Shown here piece by piece: positions 1 through 8,840 of a DNA stretch of 64,000 nt. Numbering within the stretch: the stretch's first letter is position 1; each line of letters begins with the position of its first letter. The DNA lies in NCBI GenBank assembly GCA_035308165.1, contig DATGHC010000067.1:124001-188000 (forward strand). The letters are read 5' to 3'. Position numbers and translations under genes: made by a program. The notes below the pieces were generated by a model, which ran no database searches, was not told the DNA's origin, and saw only the letters and a program-made list of their open reading frames with translations. This DNA is from DASTCZ01 sp035308165 (lineage in GTDB: Bacteria; Acidobacteriota; Terriglobia; Acidiferrales; UBA7541).

Positions 1-2157
1 GTTTCGCCGGCGGTGGCAAATGTGGAGTTGGGGGCCGGTCAAATCTTCACCGCGCACGTCTCCGGCTCCGGCGCTCCCAATACAGCCGTGATTTGGTCTC
101 TCGCAGGCGCGGGCTGCAGCGGCGTAGCCTGCGGCACGGTGGACGCGAATGGCAATTACCTGGCGCCGCAAGTGCTGCCTTCACCCGCACTCATCACCCT
201 GTCCGTGCGGAGTGTTGCGGACCCGTCGAAGACCTCGACCGCTTCCATCACTATAACGAGTCGCTTTACTTTCACTGTCAACGGTCCGGCGTCTTTGAAT
301 GCAGGCGCAACAGCCACCTATGTGGCCACTCTGACCGCTGTCCCCGGATCTAATCCAAGCGCCGCAATTTCCTGGAGCCTTTCCAGTGCGAACTGTTCGG
401 GTGCTGCATGCGGCACAATTTCTGCGAGCGGTTTCACGGCCGTTTACCAGGCTCCCGTCGTGGTCCCATCGCCAGGCTCAGTCACGGTCATTGCTACGCC
501 CGCAGCGGACCCATCGAAAGCAGCGTCCGTCACCGTGGCAATCATCCCGCAGGTGAGCGTTGTGGTCTCACCATCAACGGCGACACTGGCGCTGGGCGCA
601 ACACAAAATTTCACCGCGCAAGTCACGGGCGCCTCCAACACAAGCGTGGCGTGGGACGTGAATGGCGTCCTCGGAGGAAACTCAACTGTCGGCACGATCG
701 TAAATTCAGCAGGATCAACTTCAACCACTTACACTGCCCCCGCATCATTGCCAACGCCGCCCACGGTCACCGTCCACGCGACCAGCTCCGCGAACCCCAG
801 CGCCACAGGCAGCGCCAGCGTGACGATTTCCAGCACTGTGTCTCTTGCACTTACACCATTGAGTTCGACTCGCGCGGTCAACCACCGCCAGATGTTCACG
901 GCCTCAATCTCAGGGACTCCCAATACGAACGTCACGTGGCTGATCAATGGAATCCCGGGCGGAAATACAACTGTTGGACAAATCTGTGTCCTGGCATCCA
1001 ACCCATGCCAGCAGGTAAGCTCGGCTCCTGCGGGCAGCGTGGAATACTTGGCGCCCGGGGCCACTCCCTCGCCCAATCCCGTCACGCTCTTGGTCACCAG
1101 CCAAGCCGACGCATCGCAATCCGCAAGCGCCCAGATCACTGTTCTCGCGCACATTGCGCTAAGCGTCTCGCCTCCCGGCGCTACCATCTCGCCAGATGCC
1201 AATCAGGCATTCGTGGCCACCGTCCTGGGCACCGACAATCAGAGCGTGACCTGGAATATTAATGGCGCGGGTTGTGCCGGCACCGGCTTGCCATGCGGCA
1301 GCATTACGTCAACAGGTGTGTTCACGGCGCCGGTCTCCACGCCATTGCCAAACGCGATAAACATCGTGGCCACCAGCTCAGAAGACACCTCTCAGACAGG
1401 GGCATCCAGCATCACCATTGCAACAAACTCCATCATTACTCGCTTGCTGCCCGCCAGCATTTTCGCGGGCGCTGCCGGAGGCTTCACCCTTCGAGTGCAG
1501 GGCGGAAATTTCGTGACCTCCGCTCCCGGCCCTGGCTCCGTGATCCAGGTTGCCGGCGCGCCGCGGCTCACCTCTTGCGACACTCGTGGCGATTGCACAA
1601 CCACACTCTCCGCGGCAGATCTTGCCGTCCCCGGGAACCTGAGCATCCAAATTCTTAATCCCGACTCAACTTCCTCCAACGCGGTGATCTTCGTCGTGGC
1701 CCAGGAAACGACGATTCCAGATGTCATCGCGCTGACCACTGCAAGTCCCATCGCGAATGGAAAAGACATAGCTGTCGTCGATGCGTCCACTCTCGGTTCC
1801 TTGGCCCCGCAGCCCAACATCACGTTAACCGTCGCGGCGATGGGTCTTTTTTCGGTGAGCAGCAATGCCTGCACTTTGGGCGCGAGCCCGATTGCCCTCA
1901 TACGCCCGGCCAATGGAACAGCAATCATGGACATCTGCATTTTCTCGGTGAGCGGCCTCGACCCCGCATTCGCTTACACCATCACTGGCCCGGCGCCCCC
2001 CGACCTAACCATAGTCGGCGCGCAGCCGCTGGGTCTTGGAATTGTAGATTTGAAGATTTCCATCCCCAGCACCGCCGTGCCCGGGCTGCGGTCCCTGCTA
2101 GTGGAAAACTCCAACAAAGACAAAGCTGTCGCATCAGGCTCCTTGGAGGTGAAATGA
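1..2157 (+). CDS. Ig-like repeat surface protein, 5'-truncated by the window edge
   Basis: The reading frame is open from base 1 and its first residues (VSPAVANVELGAGQ) are already the start of an Ig-like repeat, so the true N-terminus lies outside the window; the GTG at 13 is probably internal. About five repeats of roughly 95 residues follow (to about residue 480), each beginning with a V-S-P-x-x-A-x-L-x-x-G-x-x-x-F-x-A pattern and ending with x-S-x-x-D-x-S-x-x-A-S-x-T-I. Conserved Cys pairs lie in repeats 1, 2 and 5. An IPT/TIG-like segment and a C-terminal domain of unknown fold follow. Such bacterial Ig-like (BIG) arrays are typical of exported adhesins or scaffolds; the partner is unknown. 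The stop overlaps the next ATG by 4 nt (ATGA), indicating an operon with the two genes downstream. Confidence 0.8.
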   Translation, partial: VSPAVANVELGAGQIFTAHVSGSGAPNTAVIWSLAGAGCSGVACGTVDANGNYLAPQVLPSPALITLSVRSVADPSKTSTASITITSRFTFTVNGPASLNAGATATYVATLTAVPGSNPSAAISWSLSSANCSGAACGTISASGFTAVYQAPVVVPSPGSVTVIATPAADPSKAASVTVAIIPQVSVVVSPSTATLALGATQNFTAQVTGASNTSVAWDVNGVLGGNSTVGTIVNSAGSTSTTYTAPASLPTPPTVTVHATSSANPSATGSASVTISSTVSLALTPLSSTRAVNHRQMFTASISGTPNTNVTWLINGIPGGNTTVGQICVLASNPCQQVSSAPAGSVEYLAPGATPSPNPVTLLVTSQADASQSASAQITVLAHIALSVSPPGATISPDANQAFVATVLGTDNQSVTWNINGAGCAGTGLPCGSITSTGVFTAPVSTPLPNAINIVATSSEDTSQTGASSITIATNSIITRLLPASIFAGAAGGFTLRVQGGNFVTSAPGPGSVIQVAGAPRLTSCDTRGDCTTTLSAADLAVPGNLSIQILNPDSTSSNAVIFVVAQETTIPDVIALTTASPIANGKDIAVVDASTLGSLAPQPNITLTVAAMGLFSVSSNACTLGASPIALIRPANGTAIMDICIFSVSGLDPAFAYTITGPAPPDLTIVGAQPLGLGIVDLKISIPSTAVPGLRSLLVENSNKDKAVASGSLEVK

Positions 2158-2738
2158 ATTCGCCGAACCGTTACTTCAAGATTTTTTTCGTTGCGGTGAT
2201 GTCCGCCACGTTGCTTTCCGGCGCGGCAATCGGCACGACTCTGGTGCGGATGGACTTGATTGCGCTGGCGCATTCCGCAGAGGTCATCGTGCGCGCGCGC
2301 TGCATCAATTCCGAAGCACGCTGGGAGTCCGGTTCCATCTGGACATTCGACGATCTCGCGGTGGTCGAAATTTTCAAGGGATCCCCGTTGCAAAGACTGC
2401 GCATTCGATTGGCCGGAGGCCGGGTAGGGCATCTGGAAACGAAAGTGGATGGTGTGCCCCACTTCGTTCCCGGCGAAGAATTGGTCCTGTTCGTCGAGCA
2501 TAATTCTGCGAGCGACTACAGCATCACCGGTTGGGAGCAAGGAACTTTTCGCGTCCACCGTGATACGACCGGAGAAGCACAACTCACGCAGGACAGCAGC
2601 CACTTGGCTGTGTTTGACGCACGCACGCGGCAATTTGCGACCGCCGGTATCCGCAATATTTCTTTAAGTGAATTTCGAGAAAGACTTTCCGCGGCACTTG
2701 GCGCACCGGTTCCTGAAAGGCTGGAGGGGCAACGATGA
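2154..2738 (+). CDS. Small exported protein of unknown function
   Basis: The protein has 194 residues with a short basic N-terminus and a hydrophobic stretch at about residues 8-27 that looks like a signal peptide or anchor. The rest is a mixed, probably beta-rich globular domain with no motif I can name and a single Cys (in ARCINSE). It is the middle gene of a three-gene unit: its ATG overlaps the stop of the Ig-repeat gene and its stop overlaps the start of the metalloprotease gene, each by 4 nt. Tight coupling to a metalloprotease and an adhesin-like protein suggests a shared cell-envelope role, perhaps a maturation or partner factor; this is inference from position only. Confidence 0.7.
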   Translation: MNSPNRYFKIFFVAVMSATLLSGAAIGTTLVRMDLIALAHSAEVIVRARCINSEARWESGSIWTFDDLAVVEIFKGSPLQRLRIRLAGGRVGHLETKVDGVPHFVPGEELVLFVEHNSASDYSITGWEQGTFRVHRDTTGEAQLTQDSSHLAVFDARTRQFATAGIRNISLSEFRERLSAALGAPVPERLEGQR

Positions 2739-3991
2739 ATAACGACCGAATTCCGAGGAGCGTTTCACTAAAGAAATTGGCCTCGTCCACAATCTGCATG
2801 CTGCTGGCCATCTACACCGGCGCCACCCCCGGCGCGCGCGCGTATTCTTTCGGCTACACGGTTGCCGATATGCGCCTGCCCGCGGTGCAATCGGGCGGCA
2901 CCGCCTGTCCCCAACCCGACCATTGGAACACGAATCTTACCGGGGGCATCAACCGTCGTTGGAGCACCTCGCTCGGCGGAAGCCCCGTGACTATTCTCAC
3001 CCTCGACCAGACTCCAGCCGGTCAGGTGAATGAAGTTGAGTCCGCTATTTCAGAATCCTTCACCGTGTGGACTGGTGTGGCGGGCACAACGCTTGCTCCA
3101 GCGTCACTCGCGCCCTTGCAACGAATTGCAGACTCCGCGCCGTGCAATTCCGCTGACGGACTGAACACTGTTTGCCTCAATCAGAACGATCCCGCATTCA
3201 CAACGGGCGTGCTTTCTTTCACGCGAGTCACCACCGCTGATTTTATTGGTGATCAGCCGGTGCCAAATCATCCGGCATCTACTTTCGTGGGTGAAATTGT
3301 GGATGCGGATATACTGATCAACCCCACGGGAAACGGCGGAGTATTCGCGACTCCCCCAGCGCTGGGTGCAAATCCACAGGCCTTCGACTTGGAATCGATT
3401 TTGACCCACGAACTTGGCCACTTCTTTGGCTTCGAGCATTCCGGCGTTTGGAGCGCGGCCATGTTCCCAATCGCCCCGCCGCCGGGAGCATTCCTGGCCC
3501 CGCGTCCGTCCGCTCAGTCGCCTGACGCTCCGCTTGCGGATGACGATCGCGCCGGTCTGCGCGTGCTCTATCCCGATTTGACCGACGCGGTCCATACTGG
3601 CCTCATCAGCGGGCGCATCGTGCCCGTAAATTCACTTTCGCTCGCGGGTCAATCCGGCGTGACCGGAATCTTCGCGGCCCAGGTTGTGGCTGTGGATAAC
3701 GCCACGGGCGCGGTAGTGGCGTCCGTACAGGCCGGCTGGTCGTGCAGGGGCGCTGGCCCACTTGTATTTGACGGCTCTTACGCGCTTCAGCGCCTTTTGG
3801 TCGGGCCTTCGCAGAGTTATCAAATTTATGTGGAGCCGTTCACAGGCCCGGAAGATTCTTCGGATGTCGCAGGGAATTTGGTGAATATATGCCGAAACTC
3901 GCTGACTGACTCCAACTGGCCTCAGGCATTCTCTTGCACGGTCCCCACTGTCTCCACCAGCTTCACGGCTCGAATCCGTCCGCCCGGGTAA
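2735..3991 (+). CDS. Matrixin-type zinc metalloprotease, exported
   Basis: The protein has 418 residues with an N-terminal hydrophobic segment (about residues 14-36) ending in a likely Ala-rich signal cleavage site. The zinc-binding motif HELGHFFGFEH lies at residues 225-235 and matches the metzincin consensus HExxHxxGxxH. A Met a short way downstream (in SAAMFP) fits the Met-turn that defines metzincins, and a D-D-D-R-A-G-L-R-x-L-Y segment after it is usual in matrixins. Roughly 120 residues follow the catalytic domain and may form a beta-sandwich. Matrixins are secreted proteases; substrates here could include the Ig-repeat protein of the same operon (inference). The start is the ATG overlapping the previous stop. 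A strong hairpin follows the gene. Confidence 0.88.
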   Translation: MNNDRIPRSVSLKKLASSTICMLLAIYTGATPGARAYSFGYTVADMRLPAVQSGGTACPQPDHWNTNLTGGINRRWSTSLGGSPVTILTLDQTPAGQVNEVESAISESFTVWTGVAGTTLAPASLAPLQRIADSAPCNSADGLNTVCLNQNDPAFTTGVLSFTRVTTADFIGDQPVPNHPASTFVGEIVDADILINPTGNGGVFATPPALGANPQAFDLESILTHELGHFFGFEHSGVWSAAMFPIAPPPGAFLAPRPSAQSPDAPLADDDRAGLRVLYPDLTDAVHTGLISGRIVPVNSLSLAGQSGVTGIFAAQVVAVDNATGAVVASVQAGWSCRGAGPLVFDGSYALQRLLVGPSQSYQIYVEPFTGPEDSSDVAGNLVNICRNSLTDSNWPQAFSCTVPTVSTSFTARIRPPG

Positions 3992-4005
3992 ACTGAAAAT
4001 GAAGA

Positions 4006-4033
4006 CGCCGCCGGTTGCACAAAACCGGCGGCG
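4006..4033. terminator. Hairpin between convergent operons
   Basis: An 11-bp perfect stem (CGCCGCCGGTT / AACCGGCGGCG) with a 6-nt loop lies between the convergent metalloprotease and pilX genes. It is followed by only a weak T-tract on either strand, so it may work as a bidirectional terminator with limited slippage. Confidence 0.7.
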
Positions 4034-4087
4034 CTCCTTATTGAGGACTGCACATGCCCCTGGTCAACTAAGCCAGTCAACCCACTT

Positions 4088-6151
4088 CTAGTTGCACGAC
4101 TTGCAAACCCACTGAACACGCGTGACCACTGGATTGGAGGCGGTCGAAGCCTCGACGCCAGCGGGCACAGTCGTAACAGCGGTTGAAGGAAACCACGGAG
4201 GAGCAAAGTTTCCGTTCGCAAACCGCCGATCAAAGAAGACGTTTCGGGTCGTGGTGTTGATGTTCTTGATGTCGTTCTGGATGCGGCCGCCAACGATGTT
4301 AAGCGTGTTTATGGCACCGCCCGTATTCTGGAGACCACCTGATCCACCAGCAACGATTGTCGCGACGGAAGCATCGATTTCAAGGTTACTGCCGCCCGCC
4401 ACGTTCATATTAATGTTGCCGCCGGCTGTAAAGATCCCGAGGACCGAGTTGTCAGGAGTTGTATAAGGAATCAGGGTGTCCGCGGGTGTCCCATTGCAAC
4501 AGGCGGGAGTTGTTCCTGCAACGATCTGATTTTGCGTGGTGGTTACTGGCTCAGTCTTATACGTGATGTTGCCAGTGATTGTAACGTCGCTGGCCGCGGT
4601 GACGGTGACTGCGGATCCGTCCTGGACGGAAGCAGCCCCGCTTCCCGCGAGCGAGGTGATGGAACCGTCCACAAAAACCATTGCCGCCTCTGTTGGTGGA
4701 TTGGCGTTCAAGTTTTGTGGTACCCCAGTCATGGTCACTGTGTTTCCGCCGGTCGTGAATATGGTGGTGTTGGCAGTCAGGTCAACGGTAACCGTCGAGG
4801 TCGTGCCGCCCTGGACGATCGTGAATACCTGTTGTTTGTCCCCATTGTATGGGCCGGAGTTTGGGATCACCGCTGACATGGTTACTGTGGCGTTCCCCTT
4901 CACGTAGACGCCGCCGCCGGTAATACAATGTTTCGTTGCGGGACCCGGGCAAGTTCCTACGCCTCCCGCCACATAGGGCATATATACTCCGCTGGCTATG
5001 CCTCCTGCGAGGGGCCAGACTGATCCCGCTGCGGTTGTCATATTATTGGCGAACATATCCGCGTCGGTCGGAGCCGGCGGAGTAGCCGGTGGAACAACGC
5101 CATGTTCGCCCACTCCCTTGCCATCAATGGCTGCCCACTTCTGACTATACGAATCAGTTGGAAGTGGAACGGGAGGCTGACCCAAATTAAATCCATTCTG
5201 AAATGTTGGGGCAATGGTTACCCCGCCGCTGGAGTCAGAGGGCCCTGCGATTTGGTTGCATCCACCGCCGAATTGATATCCCGCGTCCGCATTGGCGCTG
5301 CCGACGGCGTCCGTGAAAATGTACTTACCGGCGGTCCCAAAGTTCCAAGCGCCGTTGGTGAAGACAGGCCCTGAGATTGTCCCTGGAACCAGAGTGGACC
5401 CATCACAAATCGCGTATGTATTGATGAACATACCCCAAGCAGCAAAACTTTGATTGGTAGTAGTGCCCGTGGGTGGGCTGATATTTACGGTTATCTGGAT
5501 GTTTCCGTTGTCCGCGAGCTCGCTTTGTTCGTTTCCCTTCACCTGCCCATAAACGTCCACCGAATAGTTATATGTGTACTGGAAATTATTAATGGTGTAA
5601 CAGTTCGTCAAGATCCCGGCCACTGTAGAGCAAGTTGAAGCGGCAGGTGGCAGTGCCGTACAGGTATAAGGGCCTCCTGCGGGCGGTGCGCCGACTGGTG
5701 AATAGCTCAGATGGCAATTGGCGAACGAAAACGTCGCAGGGACGCTGGAATTCAGCTCGAATTGGCCCGGCCAAGAATTCGCAGCTTGCCCGGCGGCTAT
5801 GGATCCCCATGAGTTATAGGTGGTGTTGACGTAGGTTTGCACCGTCGCATCCGATCCCGCCGGAAGTGGTTGGCTACCGATGGTGATCGTGGCGGGCACC
5901 AAAGATAGGGCCTGGTTCACCATGGCCTGCCGCGCAATGTTGATGCCCGAATCGGCGGCGTAAAAGGCGCCGCGGAAATTCCGGTAGTAGCCGCCGATGA
6001 ATGTCTGCGAGCTTAGTGCGATCACCATGCCCAAAGAGAGGACTGTCAGCAAAGTCAGGATTAGCATGGTGTAGATCAAAGCAACGCCGCGCGTTGACCT
6101 GTCCGCCATTTGCATCTTTTCTATTCTGGTCATGTCGTTTGTCGTTTTCAT
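4088..6151 (-). CDS. Large PilX-type minor pilin (operon B)
   Basis: The protein has 687 residues. The N-terminus has a class III pilin signature: G22 followed by VALIYTMLILTLLTVLSL, a 20-residue hydrophobic helix, then an AADSG motif typical of PilX N-terminal domains. Position +5 after the cleavage site is Tyr, not Glu, as in PilX and GspK, which sit at pilus or pseudopilus tips. Classical PilX proteins are far shorter; here several hundred extra residues, rich in Gly, Asn, Thr and Ser, follow and look like a beta-helix or beta-sandwich. The ATG at 6151 has GAGG seven bases upstream and lies 8 nt after the pilW stop. It is the last gene of fimT-pilV-pilW-pilX operon B. No pilY1 is next to it, so the large C-terminal region may serve as the tip adhesin (inference). 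Confidence 0.8.
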   Translation of the reverse strand: MKTTNDMTRIEKMQMADRSTRGVALIYTMLILTLLTVLSLGMVIALSSQTFIGGYYRNFRGAFYAADSGINIARQAMVNQALSLVPATITIGSQPLPAGSDATVQTYVNTTYNSWGSIAAGQAANSWPGQFELNSSVPATFSFANCHLSYSPVGAPPAGGPYTCTALPPAASTCSTVAGILTNCYTINNFQYTYNYSVDVYGQVKGNEQSELADNGNIQITVNISPPTGTTTNQSFAAWGMFINTYAICDGSTLVPGTISGPVFTNGAWNFGTAGKYIFTDAVGSANADAGYQFGGGCNQIAGPSDSSGGVTIAPTFQNGFNLGQPPVPLPTDSYSQKWAAIDGKGVGEHGVVPPATPPAPTDADMFANNMTTAAGSVWPLAGGIASGVYMPYVAGGVGTCPGPATKHCITGGGVYVKGNATVTMSAVIPNSGPYNGDKQQVFTIVQGGTTSTVTVDLTANTTIFTTGGNTVTMTGVPQNLNANPPTEAAMVFVDGSITSLAGSGAASVQDGSAVTVTAASDVTITGNITYKTEPVTTTQNQIVAGTTPACCNGTPADTLIPYTTPDNSVLGIFTAGGNINMNVAGGSNLEIDASVATIVAGGSGGLQNTGGAINTLNIVGGRIQNDIKNINTTTRNVFFDRRFANGNFAPPWFPSTAVTTVPAGVEASTASNPVVTRVQWVCKSCN

Positions 6152-6159
6152 GGATTACC

Positions 6160-7341
6160 TCAATCCGCCATGCTGAGATTGCGGGGGTTGATTACGATCG
6201 CCAATCCTTGAATCTGGTACGGACCTGAATCGAAAGTATTCTTGAATGTGATCGCGCTGTTGTTGGCGCTTGGATTTGTTCGTCCGATGATAGACACGCG
6301 GATGGAACGGATAATGGAGAAGTCATAGGTCCCGCCGGCGGAAGCACCATAGGAGCAGGCATTGTAGTTGTACGTGCCGTAGCCGCCCGTGGATGTAGAC
6401 GTGTCGGACGTAGAGCTGCAATTCGCCGGAAGATTGGAGGTAATCGAATCCGTATTGTGCGTGTCGTTGTAAAGCGCTGCGCCAATCCGGAATCCAATCA
6501 CCTGGTCGGCAACCAGAGTGGTAACCCCCGCTTGCGTCCGCATCAGCTGTGGGTCCGCGGTGTTCGCGGTATTCACGGAGTAAGTGATCGGTTGCAGCCT
6601 CAGTATCCAATCCGAATTGCCAAATACCGTCCCGAGTTGTGTATGCCCGTTGTTACTTGCCGAGTCGGTACTGGAGGTAATCCCCAGGTAATCGTTGGCT
6701 ACCGTGTTAGTACCGTCGGCATTCGTCGTCGTGAAGGCAAGCGAGACCGCCCCGCCAGACACAGTTCCGTTGGCTGTGAGTTTGATGGTGGTCATCAACG
6801 ATCCGTCAACCGCCAACAACATCAACTCGTCACCCGAATGGTAAAGCCCCGCGAGAGTGGTCAATTGTCCCGCGGTTAATCCCGGGGTGTAGAGAGCCAT
6901 CGGGGAAGCGGTCGTACTGATTGTCCCGTTGAGTGCGCCCAGATGTTGGGGGGCGGTGTTTGGATCTACGGTGATAAAATTTAAAGTATCAAAGCAAGTG
7001 GCCGCGTAGGTAAATGTAGCGTTATCCCCACAGCTTCCGGTGACAGGCACGGAATTCTGGATGGTGATGCCAATGGGCCAGTTGGGAATGTTGGTGCCAG
7101 GATAATAGCCGGTTCCGGCATTCACGCCGTCCAATTCCATTTGCGTCACGGCTCCCTGTAAAGCCAGGTTCAGACCAACCATGGTCTGCTGCTGGCTGAA
7201 CAAGGGGTCGTTCTTTCGGAACAGGGTGAAAACCGCGGCCATGACAATTGAAAAGATCGACATGGACACCGCAAATTCCAACAGGGTGAAACCTTTTGAC
7301 TGCCCGTTGTTTCGATTTTTTTGCATCATCAGCCTCGTCAT
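6160..7341 (-). CDS. PilW-type minor pilin (operon B)
   Basis: The protein has 393 residues. The prepilin cleavage and methylation motif is SKG17-FTLLEF with Glu at +5, followed by a hydrophobic helix (AVSMSIFSIVMAAVFTLF). The long soluble domain has scattered Cys residues and an alternating beta pattern, as in PilW/GspJ-like proteins that join the tip-initiating minor pilin complex. The ATG overlaps the stop of pilV by 4 nt, so translation is probably coupled. It is third in the fimT-pilV-pilW-pilX order. The family assignment rests on the N-terminal motif plus gene order; the C-terminal domain is not recognisable by eye. Confidence 0.82.
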   Translation of the reverse strand: MTRLMMQKNRNNGQSKGFTLLEFAVSMSIFSIVMAAVFTLFRKNDPLFSQQQTMVGLNLALQGAVTQMELDGVNAGTGYYPGTNIPNWPIGITIQNSVPVTGSCGDNATFTYAATCFDTLNFITVDPNTAPQHLGALNGTISTTASPMALYTPGLTAGQLTTLAGLYHSGDELMLLAVDGSLMTTIKLTANGTVSGGAVSLAFTTTNADGTNTVANDYLGITSSTDSASNNGHTQLGTVFGNSDWILRLQPITYSVNTANTADPQLMRTQAGVTTLVADQVIGFRIGAALYNDTHNTDSITSNLPANCSSTSDTSTSTGGYGTYNYNACSYGASAGGTYDFSIIRSIRVSIIGRTNPSANNSAITFKNTFDSGPYQIQGLAIVINPRNLSMAD

Positions 7342-7949
7342 GGACGCACCACGCTCATTTGGAAATTGACCCCCGGCGCAACGGACGCATTCTCAAGGAA
7401 CACATACACGGTGATCCGCCGCAGTCCGTTGATCGGCTGATTAGCCTCGATAACCCACCGCCGCTTGAAATAAATGGCTCCGTTCACCAGACTGGCTCGC
7501 GAACCGGTTTGAGTCACGCTAATGGTCCCGTTGGGTTGCTGCGCGGTCGTCGTATATTGGGGATTCCCATTGACGTCCAAACCGCTAACGGTTTCCGATA
7601 CTGACCCGGAGGTTGGCGAGAAAAAAATCTCGTCAAAATAGTCCACGTTTTCCGTCGTCGCGTTGGAGGTGACGGTAGCAGAAGTATCCGCCGTGATGCT
7701 TCCCGCCGTGTTGCCAACGGTGACCGCCACGTTGGGATCTCCCGCCGGGAATCGGTTCAAGTCTTCCAGTTTCTCGGTGGCCAGCGCCGCTGCCTTGGTC
7801 ATGTATTCGGTCGTGGCTGTCCCCGAAACGGTTGACGCCAGGAGTGCGGCAACGGACGCGAGACCAACGGCAAGGACAAATAGTGCTACGAGCACCTCTG
7901 TGAGGGTAAAGCCGCCGGTTTTAGACCTACTGAACTGTGATCGATCCAT
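7338..7949 (-). CDS. PilV-type minor pilin (operon B)
   Basis: The protein has 203 residues from the ATG at 7949; an upstream in-frame ATG (8036) would extend it deep into fimT and would put some 29 unrelated residues before the pilin motif, so I reject it. The motif is TGG13-FTLTEVLVALFVLAVGL with Glu at +5, the usual type IV pilin N-terminus, followed by an A-A-A-L-A-x-E-K-L-E-D-L segment typical of PilV/GspI. The start lies 23 nt inside the end of fimT and the stop overlaps pilW by 4 nt. PilV/GspI proteins are part of the minor pilin complex that primes pilus assembly in the inner membrane. Confidence 0.83.
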   Translation of the reverse strand: MDRSQFSRSKTGGFTLTEVLVALFVLAVGLASVAALLASTVSGTATTEYMTKAAALATEKLEDLNRFPAGDPNVAVTVGNTAGSITADTSATVTSNATTENVDYFDEIFFSPTSGSVSETVSGLDVNGNPQYTTTAQQPNGTISVTQTGSRASLVNGAIYFKRRWVIEANQPINGLRRITVYVFLENASVAPGVNFQMSVVRP

Positions 7950-8433
7950 AGTTGGACACCGTAATGGTTTTGGTCCTTCCCTTGAAGCTGATCGTAAATG
8001 TTTGGACATTCCCCGCCGTCGCTGCGACGGTGCCATTGCCCTTGAATTGCAGCACTGTCCCCGGGTTTATTGTTACCGCCGAAGAAGTCAACGGGATTGC
8101 GGATCCCACGTTTGCAAATGAATTGGTCCCGGGCGGCTCGCTCGCGACTTGATAGGTATTGTTGGTCGAATTGAATGTAAGCTGGAATGGATAGCCCTTC
8201 ATAATGGCCTGGTATCGTGTGGTCTGAATCGCCCAAGTCGCCGCGTCTGACGCAGCGCTCAGACGAAAAATGTCCGCCGTGCTGAACATCGCCGGCATGG
8301 CGAAGGCGACCATGATGGTGACCAAGGCCAAAGTGAGCGCGGTTTCCAGCAAAGAAAAACCTGCGCCTGTTAGCCGCGCATTTCGGCTGTCATGCGGACG
8401 CTGACTTGAACGGTTTTTTCCCGTCACTTGCAT
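7927..8433 (-). CDS. FimT/GspH-type minor pilin (operon B, first gene)
   Basis: The protein has 168 residues from the ATG at 8433; a longer open frame reaches 8556 but adds a basic, unrelated segment. The motif is GAG25-FSLLETALTLALVTIMVAFAMP, a canonical prepilin site with Glu at +5 and the helix-breaking Pro at about +22. The next stretch (DAATWAIQTTRYQAIMKGYPFQLTF) is the usual GspH/FimT helix-strand transition. It is the first gene of operon B, about 93 nt downstream of a promoter-like motif shared with operon A. The corresponding gene of operon A (11959-12669) has the same architecture. Confidence 0.82.
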   Translation of the reverse strand: MQVTGKNRSSQRPHDSRNARLTGAGFSLLETALTLALVTIMVAFAMPAMFSTADIFRLSAASDAATWAIQTTRYQAIMKGYPFQLTFNSTNNTYQVASEPPGTNSFANVGSAIPLTSSAVTINPGTVLQFKGNGTVAATAGNVQTFTISFKGRTKTITVSNYGSITVQ

Positions 8434-8525
8434 GGTTTGCCTGTATTCTTTTCGCACTGATCTGGTTCCTCGCCCTGATTTACTTTGGGAAGTTACAGCA
8501 AAATCCTTAAGTCTCGGCCTATGGA

Positions 8526-8543
8526 AGTGCACATAGGGGGCCA
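8526..8543 (-). promoter_or_regulatory. Promoter-like motif of pilin operon B (sigma-54-like)
   Basis: On the minus strand the spacer 8434-8840 contains TGGCC-CCCTA-TGTGCACT. The GG and GC dinucleotides are separated by 10 nt, as in sigma-54 -24/-12 promoters (TGGCAC-N5-TTGC), although the -12 block is TGTGC, not TTTGC. The same element, TGGCC-N5-TGTGCACT followed by ATAG and CCG, occurs upstream of operon A. No other gene or RNA is evident in this 407-nt spacer; a TCCTGT/ACAGGA inverted repeat lies near 8780-8805. Confidence 0.5.
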
Positions 8544-8840
8544 GACGGGACAGCACCTAAGCGACTGACAATAAAGAACTTATTTAGATGTACAAAAGCA
8601 TCCAGATAGATGGAGCCTTGTTCCTGGGTAGAAAGGTGACGAATCGGGACGCCAAGTCATGCAGATACCGAAGCCCTTAGTATTCGATAAAATGAAAAGA
8701 AATCTAACTACATTTGGGGATTAGCTGGGAAACAAATCTCTGTTTGCCGGACATTGAAAATCACGGGGTTGTGGTCTCACTGTCCTGTCCAGCCATCGAA
8801 CAGGAGCGACTTAAGAATCGATCCTATTTTTCGGCATTCG

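Noticed and set aside
8635..8680. GGGACGCCAAGTC on the + strand resembles the core of a GEMM (c-di-GMP) riboswitch.
   Set aside because: The surrounding stems and the second conserved arm are missing, and the + strand has no gene downstream.
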